Source of the DNA: Candidatus Acutalibacter pullistercoris
GTDB lineage: Bacteria > Bacillota > Clostridia > Oscillospirales > Acutalibacteraceae
DNA length: 45,663 bases
NCBI GenBank assembly: GCA_019115285.1
Contig: DXDU01000128.1
Span: 1 to 45,663 of the forward strand
Direction: 5' to 3'
Shown here: one piece after another, positions 45,604 to 45,663 of the stretch
Numbering within the stretch: position 1 is the stretch's first letter
Layout of the letters: every line of letters starts with the position of its first letter
Made by a program: the position numbers and the translations under genes
The notes under the pieces: model-generated
Databases searched by the model: none
What the model was told of the DNA's origin: nothing
The model's input: only the letters and a program-made list of their open reading frames with translations

Positions 45604-45663
45604 TTACTCTTCCTCTTCTTTTGTAAACCCGATCAGGTCTCCCTCGTCCTCCAGGGCTTGGGT
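45604..45663 (-). CDS. C-terminal end of an unidentified protein (cut by window edge)
   Basis: Only the last 19 codons and a TAA are present (TQALEDEGDLIGFTKEEEE). The acidic tail followed at once by a good terminator supports a real gene end, but the product cannot be named from this much. Confidence 0.6.
   Translation of the reverse strand, partial: TQALEDEGDLIGFTKEEEE

Overview
The window is bacterial chromosome of high G+C content. It most resembles a spore-forming member of the Clostridia, probably Oscillospirales/Oscillospiraceae (Flavonifractor/Lawsonibacter-like). This is an inference from gene content: dipicolinate synthase dpaAB, the rpmF-DUF177 pair, ThyX instead of ThyA, a DUF6483-like protein, RecD2, a SAM-I riboswitch on metK, and sigma-A promoters with 17-nt spacers. 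Both ends cut a gene: argG on the left and an unidentified C-terminus on the right. No rRNA, tRNA, CRISPR array, transposase or integrase was seen.

Layout. 1-5.5 kb: argG start with a promoter and an ARG-box-like operator; a TVP38/TMEM64 membrane protein; a small protein distantly resembling the DUF1874 (AcrIII-1/YddF) fold, with a strong promoter and a foldable leader; a divergent ECF sigma factor with a membrane partner; hflX. 5.5-14.5 kb: a minus-strand block of phage-derived genes (portal, head protease, decoration, capsid, connectors, tail completion, LysM protein, hub, spike, wedge, baseplate J, DUF2313). The block is collinear with PBSX-type contractile phages but has no terminase, sheath, tube, tape measure, fibre, lysis or integration genes. 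14.5-25 kb: two TM2-domain proteins, metY, a lower-G+C orphan gene, dpaAB, murC, a DUF6483-like gene, a HAD phosphatase, mreB and a GNAT acetyltransferase. 25-36.9 kb: recD2, metK under its riboswitch, rlmH, an MBL hydrolase, murA, plsY, der, a DUF512 radical-SAM protein, rpmF-DUF177 and a P-loop protein. 36.9-45.6 kb: pgi, a D,D-carboxypeptidase, then a seven-gene operon read from one promoter: thyX, tmk, a small membrane protein, a DJ-1 protein, 5-formyl-THF cyclo-ligase, mltG and a U32-family protein.

Themes. Much of the ordinary content serves the cell envelope (murC, murA, mreB, plsY, mltG, D,D-carboxypeptidase), methionine/SAM (metY, metK) and dTTP/folate supply (thyX, tmk, cyclo-ligase). 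The more unusual parts are the selectively stripped but intact phage head/baseplate block; a repeated pattern in which the 3' end of a gene and/or its terminator exists as a second degenerate copy next to it (around 5.6, 18.5, 23.2 and 45.4 kb); and the DUF1874-like gene with its structured leader. All function calls come from reading motifs and context; no database search was run.
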